From the NCBI RefSeq assembly GCF_003265325.1, contig NZ_QGNX01000007.1, forward strand, positions 62,001 through 126,000: a stretch of DNA of 64,000 nt, given 5' to 3'. The notes beneath the pieces were generated by a model that saw only the letters and a program-made list of their open reading frames with translations, made no database searches and was not told the origin of the DNA. Position numbers and translations under genes: made by a program. This stretch comes from Oceanibium sediminis (GTDB lineage: Bacteria > Pseudomonadota > Alphaproteobacteria > Rhodobacterales > Rhodobacteraceae). Of the stretch, positions 1-8,200 are shown piece by piece; the first letter of the stretch is position 1, and every line of letters starts with the position of its first letter.

Positions 1-744
1 GAGCGCGCTCCACGCCGCCAGCTGCTTCGCGGGGCCCGTCGTGGCCTCGTCGCGCGGCTTGGCGCTGTCTTTCGGGGCTGTCGGCAGCGCACCGCCCTGG
101 GCAACGTCATAGGCGGCGGCGAAGGCGCGCAGCGATGCATCCACCCCCTTGCCCGCGGCGCGGATGGCGTCTTCGTAGGCGTCCCGAGGGAACGGCAGCG
201 CGCCAGAGCCGGCGAGCGCGCCGAACAGGCTGGCCGAGATGACCGAGCCTGAGCGGACGGCCACATCCTCGAAATCGGCCATGATCACCTGGCGCGCGGC
301 CAGCTCGGCAGCGGCGCGTACTTCTTCGGAATTGGCGATACCGTCGCCTGGAATGGTCTTTTCGCTGACCGCCAGCGCGCGGTGTGTCGAGGCGATCAGG
401 ACCGTGCGGTCAGGGGTGACGAAGCCGCGCATGATGGCGCGCCCGGCCTCCATCATCTCGGCGGCGACCATCACGTCCACGTCGCCCGGCGCGGGGGCCA
501 GCGACAGGACCGGGGGGCGGTCGGTGACGGGGCACATCTCGATATAGTAGATCGTGGCCCCGGTGCGCTGCGCCACACCGGCGACCGAGGTCGCCTGCGC
601 CACGTAGCCCTGGCTGCGCGCGACCGCCTCGATCCAGCTGGTCAGCACGCCGCCGCCCTGGCCGCCGACCGCCAGGATCGCCACCTTCAGCACACCATCC
701 ACGTCTGCGCCGGGGGTTGCGGGAAAGTTCTGGGCGATGGTCAT
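1..744 (-). CDS. iorB: Indolepyruvate ferredoxin oxidoreductase beta subunit (partial, 3' end outside window)
   Basis: The reading frame starts with ATG at 744 and runs off the left edge after about 248 codons. It opens with a short leader and then the glycine-rich stretch AILAVGGQGGG followed by VAGVAQRTGAT, the hallmark of the gamma/beta domain of 2-oxoacid:ferredoxin oxidoreductases. Its start overlaps the iorA stop by 4 bp (ATGA), so the two are translationally coupled. With IorA it should oxidatively decarboxylate indolepyruvate or another aryl-pyruvate to the aryl-acetyl-CoA in the cytoplasm, passing electrons to ferredoxin. The C-terminal half cannot be assessed. Substrate specificity is inferred from the family; phenylglyoxylate-type substrates remain possible. 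Confidence 0.85.
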   Translation of the reverse strand, partial: MTIAQNFPATPGADVDGVLKVAILAVGGQGGGVLTSWIEAVARSQGYVAQATSVAGVAQRTGATIYYIEMCPVTDRPPVLSLAPAPGDVDVMVAAEMMEAGRAIMRGFVTPDRTVLIASTHRALAVSEKTIPGDGIANSEEVRAAAELAARQVIMADFEDVAVRSGSVISASLFGALAGSGALPFPRDAYEDAIRAAGKGVDASLRAFAAAYDVAQGGALPTAPKDSAKPRDEATTGPAKQLAAWSAL

Positions 745-2888
745 GCGGTGTCTCCGAATTGCAGCCGGCGGGCGTCGCGCCGGGTCATCAGCCAGCCAAT
801 GATGGCCTTCGCCCAAGCGGCGCGGCGCTTTTCCCAGCGGCCGGGATTGTGCACCACCTCGGCGCGGTAGAAGCTGGGGCACAGGACGGCGGCGTCGGCC
901 ACCTCGCCGCAGTTGCCGCAGCCGACACAGGTCTGGTCGATCGCGGCGACGGGATCGTCGCGCAGCGGATCGTCCAGCCGCTTCAGCGACAGGGACGGGC
1001 AGCCCGACAGGCGGATACAGGCGTGATCGCCGGTGCAGACCTCCTCGTCCACGCCGAAGCGCGGCACCTCCACCCGGCGGCCCGCCTTGATGGCCTTGGC
1101 GCGCTGGGGCTTCTCGCGGCGCTGACGGTTCAGCATGCACTCCGAGGAGGCGACGATCACTTTCGGCCCCGGCTCATCCGTGGTCAGCGCCTCGTGCAGG
1201 GTGTCGCGCATCTTGCCCACGTCATAGGTGTGATCGATCTGGCGGACCCATTTCACCCCTGCCCCTTTCAGCGCGTCGGTGATCGGGTTCTGGGTGGACT
1301 TCGTCGCGTTTTCCGCGCGCGAGGACGGAATGTCCTGCCCGCCGGTGGCCGCCGAGTAGTAGTTGTCCACGATCAGCGCGACGCTGTCGGACTTGTTGAA
1401 CACCATGTTCCCGATGGAGGAGGACAAGCCGTTGTGCCAGAATCCCCCGTCCCCGAGGACCGAGATCGCGCGCCGCTCGCCCCCGCCGTCGAAGGCGGCG
1501 TTGGAGGCGGGACCAAGCCCGTAGCCCATGGTCGAGCCACCGATTTCGAACGGCGGCATGGCGGCGAACAGGTGGCAGCCGATATCGGCGGTGATCTGCA
1601 GCTTGCCAGTCTGTTCCTGCACCATCTTCATCGCGGCGAAAATCGGACGTTCCGGGCAGCCGGTGCAGAACCCCGGCGGGCGGATCGGCACGGTGCTGGT
1701 CAGGTCGGGGATTTCCGGCTCCACCCGGTTGGGGGCTAGGTGACGCCCCTCAAGCATGTCCGGCGCGGATTTGCGCAGGAAGGCGGTAACGCCGTCGAGC
1801 ATGATCTGCCCGGTGTAGTCCCCGGCCATCGGCAGCATGTCCTTGCCATGCAGGGCGACCTGCGCCCCGGCCCGGTAGAGGTAGGAACCGAGTTGCTGTT
1901 CGATGAACTCCGGCTGGCCTTCCTCCACCACCAGGACGGCGTCCTTGCCGGCGCAGAAGTCCAGGCATTCGGACGCCACCAGCGGATAGGTGACGTTCAG
2001 CACGTAGACCGGCACCTGGCTGTCGCCGTGCAGGTTGGCCAGGCCAAGGCGTTGCAAGGCGCGGATCACGCCGTTGTACATGCCGCCCTGGCAAACGATG
2101 CCGACCGGGGCTTCGCGGGGGCCGAACTGCTCGTTCAAGCCACGCTCGACGATGAATTTCTCGGCGGCGGGCCAGCGTTTTTCCACCTTGTCCTGTTCGT
2201 GGCGGAAGGACATGGGCGGCAGCACGACCCGGTTGAAGTCGCTGACCGGGTTGGACAGGGCGTCGCGCACCGTCAGTTCCGGGCGGCGGTTGTCGCGCGT
2301 CTCGAACGAGCCGGTGACATGGCAGCCCCGGATGCGCACCATCATCATGACCGGGGTGTTGGACGCCTCGGACAACTCGAATCCGTCGCCGACCGCCTTG
2401 ACGATGGAGGGCAGGTTGGGCCGTGGATCCAACAGCCAGAACTGCGATTTCATCGCGAAGGCGTGGGTGCGCTCCTGCATGATGGAGGAGCCTTCGCCGT
2501 AATCCTCGCCCACGATGACCAGCGCGCCGCCCGTGACGCCCGAACTGGACAGGTTCGCCAGCGCGTCCGATGCGACGTTCACCCCGACCGAGCCCTTGAA
2601 GGTCACCGCGCCCCGGATCGGGTAATGCACGCTGGCGGCCAGCATGGCGGCGGCGGCAGCCTCGTTCGCGTTCGCCTCGAAGCGCACGCCGAGTTCGCCC
2701 AGCAGTTCCTCGGCGTCGGCCAGCACATCCATCAAGTGGCTGATCGGCGCGCCCTGGTAGCCGCCGACATAGCCGACGCCGTTTTCCAGCAGTGCCTTGG
2801 TGATCGCGAGGATGCCTTCGCCGGTGAACGTATCACCGGTCCCCTTGCGCAGGTGTTCCACCTCGGCCTTGAAAGAGCGTTCCGCCAT
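741..2888 (-). CDS. iorA: Indolepyruvate ferredoxin oxidoreductase alpha subunit
   Basis: 715 residues. The N-terminal part is the pyrimidine-binding/transketolase-like domain (GYQGAPISHLMD near residue 42). The thiamine diphosphate site is visible as GDGGFWHNG near residue 478 followed by VDNYY. The C-terminus carries two Fe-S cluster motifs, CTGDHACIRLSGCP (about 618-631) and CVGCGNC (about 654-660), typical of IorA. A strong Shine-Dalgarno (GGGAGG) precedes the ATG at 2888. It forms the catalytic subunit with IorB and shares an operon with an SDR and a TRAP transporter. This placement suggests a role in catabolism of an imported aromatic acid rather than housekeeping amino acid turnover. 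The exact oxoacid is not readable from sequence. Confidence 0.9.
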   Translation of the reverse strand: MAERSFKAEVEHLRKGTGDTFTGEGILAITKALLENGVGYVGGYQGAPISHLMDVLADAEELLGELGVRFEANANEAAAAAMLAASVHYPIRGAVTFKGSVGVNVASDALANLSSSGVTGGALVIVGEDYGEGSSIMQERTHAFAMKSQFWLLDPRPNLPSIVKAVGDGFELSEASNTPVMMMVRIRGCHVTGSFETRDNRRPELTVRDALSNPVSDFNRVVLPPMSFRHEQDKVEKRWPAAEKFIVERGLNEQFGPREAPVGIVCQGGMYNGVIRALQRLGLANLHGDSQVPVYVLNVTYPLVASECLDFCAGKDAVLVVEEGQPEFIEQQLGSYLYRAGAQVALHGKDMLPMAGDYTGQIMLDGVTAFLRKSAPDMLEGRHLAPNRVEPEIPDLTSTVPIRPPGFCTGCPERPIFAAMKMVQEQTGKLQITADIGCHLFAAMPPFEIGGSTMGYGLGPASNAAFDGGGERRAISVLGDGGFWHNGLSSSIGNMVFNKSDSVALIVDNYYSAATGGQDIPSSRAENATKSTQNPITDALKGAGVKWVRQIDHTYDVGKMRDTLHEALTTDEPGPKVIVASSECMLNRQRREKPQRAKAIKAGRRVEVPRFGVDEEVCTGDHACIRLSGCPSLSLKRLDDPLRDDPVAAIDQTCVGCGNCGEVADAAVLCPSFYRAEVVHNPGRWEKRRAAWAKAIIGWLMTRRDARRLQFGDTA

Positions 2889-2903
2889 TGCTTTTCCTCC
2901 CTG

Positions 2904-3680
2904 TCAGCCCAGCGCGAAGCCGCCATCGACCACCAGCGACTGGCCGGTGACGAAGTCGGATGCAGAAGACGCCAGCCAGACCAGCAGGCCGGACACGTCC
3001 CCCACCTGGCCGGAGCGTTTCACGAATTGCCGCGCGCGCACCCGCGCCACGGCGTCGTCGGTTTGCCCGATGTTGCCATCCCCGGTGACGATCTGCCCGG
3101 GCAGCAGCGCGTTCACGGTGACGCCGGTATCGCTCAGCTCGCGGGCCATGGCGCGGGTCATGCCGTCGATCGCCGACTTGCTGGCGACGTAGTGCAGGTA
3201 CAGCGGGTGCCCCATCAGGATAGTGGAGGAGGACAGGTTCACGATCCGCCCCCAACCCTGGTCGATCATCCCCGGCACCACCGCGCGGGACACGCGGAAC
3301 GTGCCGCCGATGTTGATGTCGAGGACGTTGTCGAACTCGTCCACCGGTACTTCCCAGAACGGCCTGCGCTCCAGGTCGGCCATGCGCGCGGCGTTGTTCA
3401 CAAGGATATCGATGCGCCCGAACTCGGCCAGCACCGCATCGCGCATCGCCTCGACCGAGGCCTGCTCGGCAATGTCGGTCGCCACGGCGATTGCGCGCGC
3501 GCCTTCGTTGCGCAGCGCGCGGGCCGTTTCCTCGGCCTTCGCGGCGTTGCGCTCGGCGATGACGACGGCGGCGCCTTCCGCGGCCAGCACTTCGGCGAAG
3601 TGGCGGCCGATCCCCTGGCCGGAGCCGGTGATCACGGCCACCCGGCCCTTGATGTCGTCCGCATGGATGGGATTGGTCAT
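2904..3680 (-). CDS. SDR family oxidoreductase (3-oxoacyl reductase-like)
   Basis: 258 residues, a full-length classical short-chain dehydrogenase. It shows the TGSGQGIG dinucleotide-binding loop near residue 18, the NNAA motif, a catalytic Ser followed by YVASK near residue 163, and a C-terminal VDGGF. Such enzymes reduce or oxidise a hydroxyl/keto group with NAD(P)H in the cytoplasm. GAGGAGG precedes the ATG by a normal spacing. It lies 15 bp upstream of iorA and 11 bp downstream of the TRAP permease, so it belongs to the same operon and probably acts on a hydroxyacyl intermediate or aromatic alcohol. The substrate is not identifiable. Confidence 0.8.
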   Translation of the reverse strand: MTNPIHADDIKGRVAVITGSGQGIGRHFAEVLAAEGAAVVIAERNAAKAEETARALRNEGARAIAVATDIAEQASVEAMRDAVLAEFGRIDILVNNAARMADLERRPFWEVPVDEFDNVLDINIGGTFRVSRAVVPGMIDQGWGRIVNLSSSTILMGHPLYLHYVASKSAIDGMTRAMARELSDTGVTVNALLPGQIVTGDGNIGQTDDAVARVRARQFVKRSGQVGDVSGLLVWLASSASDFVTGQSLVVDGGFALG

Positions 3681-3690
3681 TCTGGCCTCC

Positions 3691-4989
3691 TCAGCGCATC
3701 ATCTGGGGCACGACCAGTGCGATCCAGGGAAACAGGATGATCAGCGCAAGGCGCAGGATGTCGATGGCGATGAAAGGCAGCACCCCGCGAAAGATCTGCG
3801 GGATGGAGATCGACGGGATCACCGCGTTGATGACGAAGACGTTGATCCCGTAGGGCGGCGTCAGCATCCCCATCTCACAGGCGATCACCAGCAGCACGCC
3901 GAACCAGATCGGGTCGAAGCCAAGGCCCACGATCACCGGGAACACCACCGGCACCGTGATCAGGATCATCGCGATGGCGTCCAGGAACCAGCCGAGCACG
4001 AAGTACATCAGCATCAGCATCAGCAGGATGGCATAGGGCGGCATGTCCAGCCCGCCCAGCCAGCCGACCAGCGATTGCGGTGCCTGGGTGATGGTCAGGA
4101 AGGTGGAAAACAGCATCGCGCCGATCAGCATGGTGAACAGCGCGCCGGTGGTGCGCACCGCCTCGGCGAAACTGTCCATCACGCCGCGGAAGTTCAGCCG
4201 GCGTTGCAGCACGGCGGTGAACAACGTCGCCGCCGCGCCCACGCCGGCCGCCTCGACCACGGTGAACAGCCCGCCATAGATGCCCCCGATCACCACCGTG
4301 AAGATGATCATCGCCGACCACAGCCCGCTGAGCGAGGCGATCCGCTCGGCCCAGCTGCTGGGTGAGCCCATCGGAACAGCCTCGGGGTGGCGCCAGGCGA
4401 TCAGGCGGATCACCAGCATGTAAAGCGCGGTGGCCAGGATGCCGGGCAGGAAACCGGCCATGAACAGCATACCGATATCGGTTTCCGAGATGATGCCGTA
4501 GATCATCAGCGGCACCGAGGGCGGAATCAGAATGCCCAGCGTGCCACCCGCCGCCACGGCCCCCGCCGCAAGGCGCGGCTGGTAGCCCGACTTGATCATC
4601 TCGGGAATGGCGATCTTGGCCATGGTCGCGGCCGTCGCGACGGATGAGCCGCAGACCGCGGAAAACCCCGCGCAGGACCCGATGGTCGCCAGCCCCAGCC
4701 CGCCCCGGACCGAGGAGAACCAGGTACGGAAGGCCGCGAACAGTTCGGCCGAGATACCGGAGTTCCGCGCCAGGATGCCCATGACGATGAACAGCGGCAC
4801 CACCGCGAAATTGATGTCCGAGGCCGTGCGCAGCGGCGTCAGCGTCAGCAGGCTGAGCGCGGGCTTCAGCCCGACCAGCACCGCGTAGCCCCCGACCCCG
4901 ACGATGCCCAGCGCGACGCCTACCGGCACGCGGATCGCGATCAGCGCGAAAACGGCAAGAAATCCCGTGATGGCGGCTTCATAGCCCAT
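3691..4989 (-). CDS. dctM: TRAP transporter large permease (DctM-like)
   Basis: 432 residues from the ATG at 4989 and almost entirely hydrophobic, with about 12 predicted membrane helices. This start fits the family N-terminus (MGYEAAITGFLA) and overlaps the small-permease stop by 11 bp; upstream in-frame codons are hydrophilic and fall inside dctQ. Family signatures include the GxxxGxLIPPS-type loop (GTLGILIPPSVPLMIYG) and GWFLDAIAMI. It is the sodium-coupled channel subunit that works with DctQ and the periplasmic DctP in the same operon. In this context it probably imports an aromatic or small organic acid. Confidence 0.88.
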   Translation of the reverse strand: MGYEAAITGFLAVFALIAIRVPVGVALGIVGVGGYAVLVGLKPALSLLTLTPLRTASDINFAVVPLFIVMGILARNSGISAELFAAFRTWFSSVRGGLGLATIGSCAGFSAVCGSSVATAATMAKIAIPEMIKSGYQPRLAAGAVAAGGTLGILIPPSVPLMIYGIISETDIGMLFMAGFLPGILATALYMLVIRLIAWRHPEAVPMGSPSSWAERIASLSGLWSAMIIFTVVIGGIYGGLFTVVEAAGVGAAATLFTAVLQRRLNFRGVMDSFAEAVRTTGALFTMLIGAMLFSTFLTITQAPQSLVGWLGGLDMPPYAILLMLMLMYFVLGWFLDAIAMILITVPVVFPVIVGLGFDPIWFGVLLVIACEMGMLTPPYGINVFVINAVIPSISIPQIFRGVLPFIAIDILRLALIILFPWIALVVPQMMR

Positions 4990-5524
4990 TGTCGTCGGAC
5001 TCCTGCTTGTTAGTGGTATCTTCGGAGCGCGCGCGCTCGATCGCGTCATCCGCTTCGCTGCGCGGCGCGCTCTTGCCCGTCAGGCCGAGCACGTTGGTGA
5101 TGCAGACCGCCGCCGCGGCGACCAGTCCGACGTAGGCCATCAGGTAGAACGGCCAGAGCACGATCCCGAGGTCATAGGTCTTTTCGCCGCTGTCCCTGAG
5201 GTCGAGGATGCGGTGTGCGGTCATCCAGGCCATCAGGCCCAGCGCGCCCATCAGGATCACGTCGCTGATCCAAAGAACGGCGGCGCGGATGCGGCGGGGC
5301 AGAACGGAGGTCAGCAGGTCCAGCTTGATATGCTCGCGGTAGAGGCAAGCGGACGCCAGCCCCCAGAACGCGACCACTGCCAGCAACATCCGCGATACCG
5401 CGTCGACATCCGGCAGTGGCCAGTTGAACAGGTAGCGGGTTATCGTGGTCGTGGCCATCAGGAGCACGATGGCCATCAGCGCGAGTGCGCCGGCCTGCTC
5501 CATCAACCTGATCAGTTTCTGCAT
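4979..5524 (-). CDS. dctQ: TRAP transporter small permease (DctQ-like)
   Basis: 181 residues with four hydrophobic segments, the usual size and topology of DctQ subunits. The ATG at 5524 is chosen because GGGGGAGGA lies 7-8 bases upstream. An in-frame GTG at 5545 would place this ribosome-binding site inside the coding region. Features include TITRYLFNWPLPDVD early in the protein and a polar C-terminal tail rich in E, S and N. It pairs with DctM to form the membrane part of the tripartite importer. It is 39 bp downstream of dctP and overlaps dctM by 11 bp. Confidence 0.85.
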   Translation of the reverse strand: MQKLIRLMEQAGALALMAIVLLMATTTITRYLFNWPLPDVDAVSRMLLAVVAFWGLASACLYREHIKLDLLTSVLPRRIRAAVLWISDVILMGALGLMAWMTAHRILDLRDSGEKTYDLGIVLWPFYLMAYVGLVAAAAVCITNVLGLTGKSAPRSEADDAIERARSEDTTNKQESDDNGL

Positions 5525-5563
5525 GGCTTCGTCCTCCCCCGCCACTATGCGCTCAGTTCGCCG

Positions 5564-6583
5564 TCACTCCAGAAGGGCGCCGGCAGCGGACAGGGTCTCG
5601 CGCAGGGACGCCTCGATCGGGGCGGGGTCGATGCCCTTGTCGGACAGTTCCTGGCGCCAGGCCTCGCGGACAGGCTCGGCCCCGGCGATCCATTCGGCCA
5701 GCGCCTCGGGGCCGACCTCGACCACCTCGTGATCCTCAAGGGCGCGCAGGCGCTCCATCGCCGCCAGCTCGTACTCCTGGGGCGAGGCGAAGTGCGCCAG
5801 CGCGCCCTCCTTGCCGCAGTTGTTGTCGATCGCGGCGCGGGCGTCGTCGGGCAGCCCCTCGTAGCGGTCCTTGTTCATGACCAGCGCGAAGGACACGGCG
5901 GAAAACGGTACATCGGTGTGATAGGTCACCGCGTCCATGACGCCGAACTGGAACTGCGCATCCACCGTGCCGGTGGTGCCGTCAATCAGGCCACGGCTCA
6001 GCATTTCGCGCGCTTCGGGGTTCGCGCCGGGCACGGCGCTGCCGCCGGCTTGGCGGATGAAGGACGCTTCCATCGCCGAGGACGGGCGGATCTTCATCCC
6101 CGACAGGTCCGAAGGTGTCGCCACCGGCTTGTCGGTGGTGTGGAAGGTGATCGGCGCCAGCATATGCGCCAGGCAGAAGTGCACGTCGCCCATTTCCTGC
6201 TCGGACAGCGGGCCGTACCAGTCGTTCAGCGCGCCGATTCCGGTCATCCCGTCGGCAACGGTCAGGGGCACCTGGATGCCGGCGAAGATCGAAAAGCGGC
6301 CCGGATTGAAGCCGGGGTTCAGCCAGGCGATGTCCACCACGCCGTCACGGGCCATGTCGTAGTGATCCTCGGCCTTGCCAAGCTGGGCGGAAGGGAAGAT
6401 CTGGAACTGGATCGCGCCGCCCGACTGCTCGGTGATGGCGTTGGTCCAGGACACCAGGCCTTCGGACGCGATCGGGTGCGTCGCCGGAATCCAGTGCGAG
6501 ATCCTGAGCGTGATGTCCTGCGCCATCGCGCCTGACATCGTCAGGGCCATTGCGGTGGTGAGTGCCAGTGTTTGTTTTTTCAT
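5564..6583 (-). CDS. dctP: TRAP transporter substrate-binding protein (DctP-like)
   Basis: 339 residues with a clear signal peptide: MKKQTLALTTAMALTMSGA then MAQ, with cleavage likely after AMA. The mature protein begins DITLRISHWIPATHP, the classic DctP start. It has the central domain with WLNPGFNPGRF and the conserved KIRPSSAME substrate-binding segment with its Arg. It should act as the periplasmic solute receptor delivering an organic acid to DctQM, encoded just downstream. The ligand cannot be read from sequence. Linkage to aromatic-acid enzymes and a VOC protein points to an aromatic or ring-cleavage-derived acid. Confidence 0.88.
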   Translation of the reverse strand: MKKQTLALTTAMALTMSGAMAQDITLRISHWIPATHPIASEGLVSWTNAITEQSGGAIQFQIFPSAQLGKAEDHYDMARDGVVDIAWLNPGFNPGRFSIFAGIQVPLTVADGMTGIGALNDWYGPLSEQEMGDVHFCLAHMLAPITFHTTDKPVATPSDLSGMKIRPSSAMEASFIRQAGGSAVPGANPEAREMLSRGLIDGTTGTVDAQFQFGVMDAVTYHTDVPFSAVSFALVMNKDRYEGLPDDARAAIDNNCGKEGALAHFASPQEYELAAMERLRALEDHEVVEVGPEALAEWIAGAEPVREAWRQELSDKGIDPAPIEASLRETLSAAGALLE

Positions 6584-6600
6584 TGGTAGCCTCCCTTGGT

Positions 6601-7494
6601 TTACAGGTCGATGCGCATCAGGTCATGCGCGAGATAAAGCGGTCCGGAATAGGTCTTGCGAATGTCGTCGGCGACTTCGTCCAGCAGGTGCGGCCCGCAC
6701 AGGTCCACCGGCATATGCGCCCCGGCGGCCTGCTTCATGGCCGGGCTGACGGTGTCGAAATGGCCGAAATGGGTGGCAACCAGGGCTTTCGCGCCGCACT
6801 CGGCCGCCACCTCGCCCACCTGTGTCGGGGTCGTGTGGTTGAACGTGCCCACGCCGGTGCTGGCGCGGTAGTCGATGAAGCTTTGCGGGAAGGTGCATTC
6901 ATGGATCAGCAGATCCGCGTCCTTGCCCAGCACCGCGATATTCGGGCAGGGCGCGGTGTCCGACGTGATGGCGACGACCTTGCCCTCCGCCTCGATCCTG
7001 AAGCCATAGCATTCGCAGATTTCCTCGGGGATGTGATTGACGGGGAAGGCGGTGACCTTCAACTCACCGTCGTCGTACCAGACGCCCGCACCCTTTTCGG
7101 AAACCTTGGGCCGCACCGCCTCGATGTTCTTCTGGCGCATCGGGTAGGCGCCGCGGGCGCGGATATCCACGTCATACGCACCGCCTTCGAAGCTGTGCTT
7201 GACGAAATCCGCGGTGCCCTTGGGGCCATAAACCTCGGGCGCGTCGGGGCGGCTGAAGATCCACCCCATCAGGATGTGATACGGCAGCCCGATGATGTGA
7301 TCCAGGTGCAGGTGGGTCAGGAACACGGTCCCCACCTCTGCCGGGTTGACGTTGGCGCGCATCATCTGCCGGGTCGCCCCTTCGCCGCAGTCGAACAGGT
7401 ATTTCCTGCCGCTGTCGAGGGTGATCAGAACCGCCGATTGCGCCCTGTCAGGATCGGCCAGCGCCGCGGAGGATCCCAGAAATGTCACACGCAT
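6601..7494 (-). CDS. MBL-fold metallo-hydrolase (RNase Z-like subgroup)
   Basis: 297 residues. It has the metal-binding motif THLHLDH near residue 60, a later SDTAP segment providing an Asp ligand, HECTF, and ATHFGH near the C-terminus. This pattern resembles the ELAC/RNase Z-arylsulfatase branch of the metallo-beta-lactamase fold. The start has AAGGGAGA upstream. In a catabolic operon it is more likely a hydrolase acting on an ester, lactone or CoA thioester than a tRNA-processing enzyme, but that is inference from context. It lies 17 bp upstream of dctP in transcription order. Confidence 0.78.
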   Translation of the reverse strand: MRVTFLGSSAALADPDRAQSAVLITLDSGRKYLFDCGEGATRQMMRANVNPAEVGTVFLTHLHLDHIIGLPYHILMGWIFSRPDAPEVYGPKGTADFVKHSFEGGAYDVDIRARGAYPMRQKNIEAVRPKVSEKGAGVWYDDGELKVTAFPVNHIPEEICECYGFRIEAEGKVVAITSDTAPCPNIAVLGKDADLLIHECTFPQSFIDYRASTGVGTFNHTTPTQVGEVAAECGAKALVATHFGHFDTVSPAMKQAAGAHMPVDLCGPHLLDEVADDIRKTYSGPLYLAHDLMRIDL

Positions 7495-7555
7495 GAAGTA
7501 TCTCCCTTGGTAGACGGCCCAATGGGGGCCGCCGGATGTGCGCGGACCGGATCGT

Positions 7556-7996
7556 TCATGACGCCACGGCCCTTTCGATGAGTTCGAGTGTCAGCCCGTC
7601 GGCATCCTGGAGGTAGACGACGCGCCGCCCTTTGTTGGGCCCGGCGGGAATGTCAACAACCTCGCCCAGCGGGCAGAGGCCGTAGTGCGCCGCGCGCTCA
7701 AGGGCCACGTCGATGTCGTCAAGGTCCAGCGCCAGGTGCACCGCACCGGGTTGGTTCGGCCTTGGCGGGCCGGCGTTTTCGGGCTGCTGAAAGCTGAGCA
7801 GTTCGATCAGAAGGCCGGGCGTTCGCAGGAAAGCGATCTCCACCTCGGCGCCGCTGACGCCGGTCAGGCGCTGCGCCATGCCGGCGGGCCGCGGGCCGCG
7901 CTCGACAAGGGTGAACCCGAAGCAATCGCGCAGCATCTCGATGCTGCGGTCGAGCTTTCGCACGGTAAAGCCGATATGGTTCGGAGTTACCGTCAC
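7556..7996 (-). CDS. VOC family protein (glyoxalase/dioxygenase fold)
   Basis: 146 residues starting with GTG at 7996. Two beta-alpha-beta-beta-beta modules are visible: NHIGFTVRKLDRS at the N-terminus and AVHLALDLDDID near residue 84. Metal-ligand candidates are the His in the first strand, the internal Glu (AEVEIAF) and the C-terminal Glu (GLTLELIE). Members include lactoylglutathione lyases, methylmalonyl-CoA epimerases and extradiol dioxygenases; the short length fits an epimerase- or glyoxalase-like enzyme. It is the first gene of the leftward operon and is divergent from the 2-aminobenzoyl-CoA-type monooxygenase. Confidence 0.75.
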   Translation of the reverse strand: MTVTPNHIGFTVRKLDRSIEMLRDCFGFTLVERGPRPAGMAQRLTGVSGAEVEIAFLRTPGLLIELLSFQQPENAGPPRPNQPGAVHLALDLDDIDVALERAAHYGLCPLGEVVDIPAGPNKGRRVVYLQDADGLTLELIERAVAS

Positions 7997-8111
7997 CGTT
8001 CACCCTGGCGCATGTTTCAGCCCTTTCTCGTTGCGGGAAATCCCCTGCCCGCCGCGGGAAGCGGACTGGCAGCGACGGGATTCGCAAGGTCATCAAGCCT
8101 CAATCCGCTGT

Positions 8112-8146
8112 ACATTTCAAGTTTAAATTATTTGAGCTTGAAATGT
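8112..8146. promoter_or_regulatory. Large palindrome in the divergent promoter region, probable MarR operator
   Basis: Positions 8113-8128 and 8130-8145 form an imperfect inverted repeat around a single central base. The outer ten bases (ACATTTCAAG / CTTGAAATGT) pair perfectly and 14 of the 16 inner-arm positions match. It is AT-rich in an otherwise GC-rich window, sits between two divergent operons, and ends 55 bp before the ATG at 8201. MarR proteins bind such palindromes, and a MarR gene is the third gene of the rightward operon, so autoregulation is the simplest reading. Confidence 0.65.
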
Positions 8147-8200
8147 TTTTCTGTCAGGTCATAGTCAAGGAACGAACGAGTCGGAAATTGGGAGGTGCGC

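Noticed and set aside
1740-3740. Long plus-strand open frame opposite iorA and the SDR
   Set aside because: Its composition (His, Arg, Gly, Ala-rich) is the usual shadow of a GC-rich gene on the other strand; both genes beneath it have clear family motifs.
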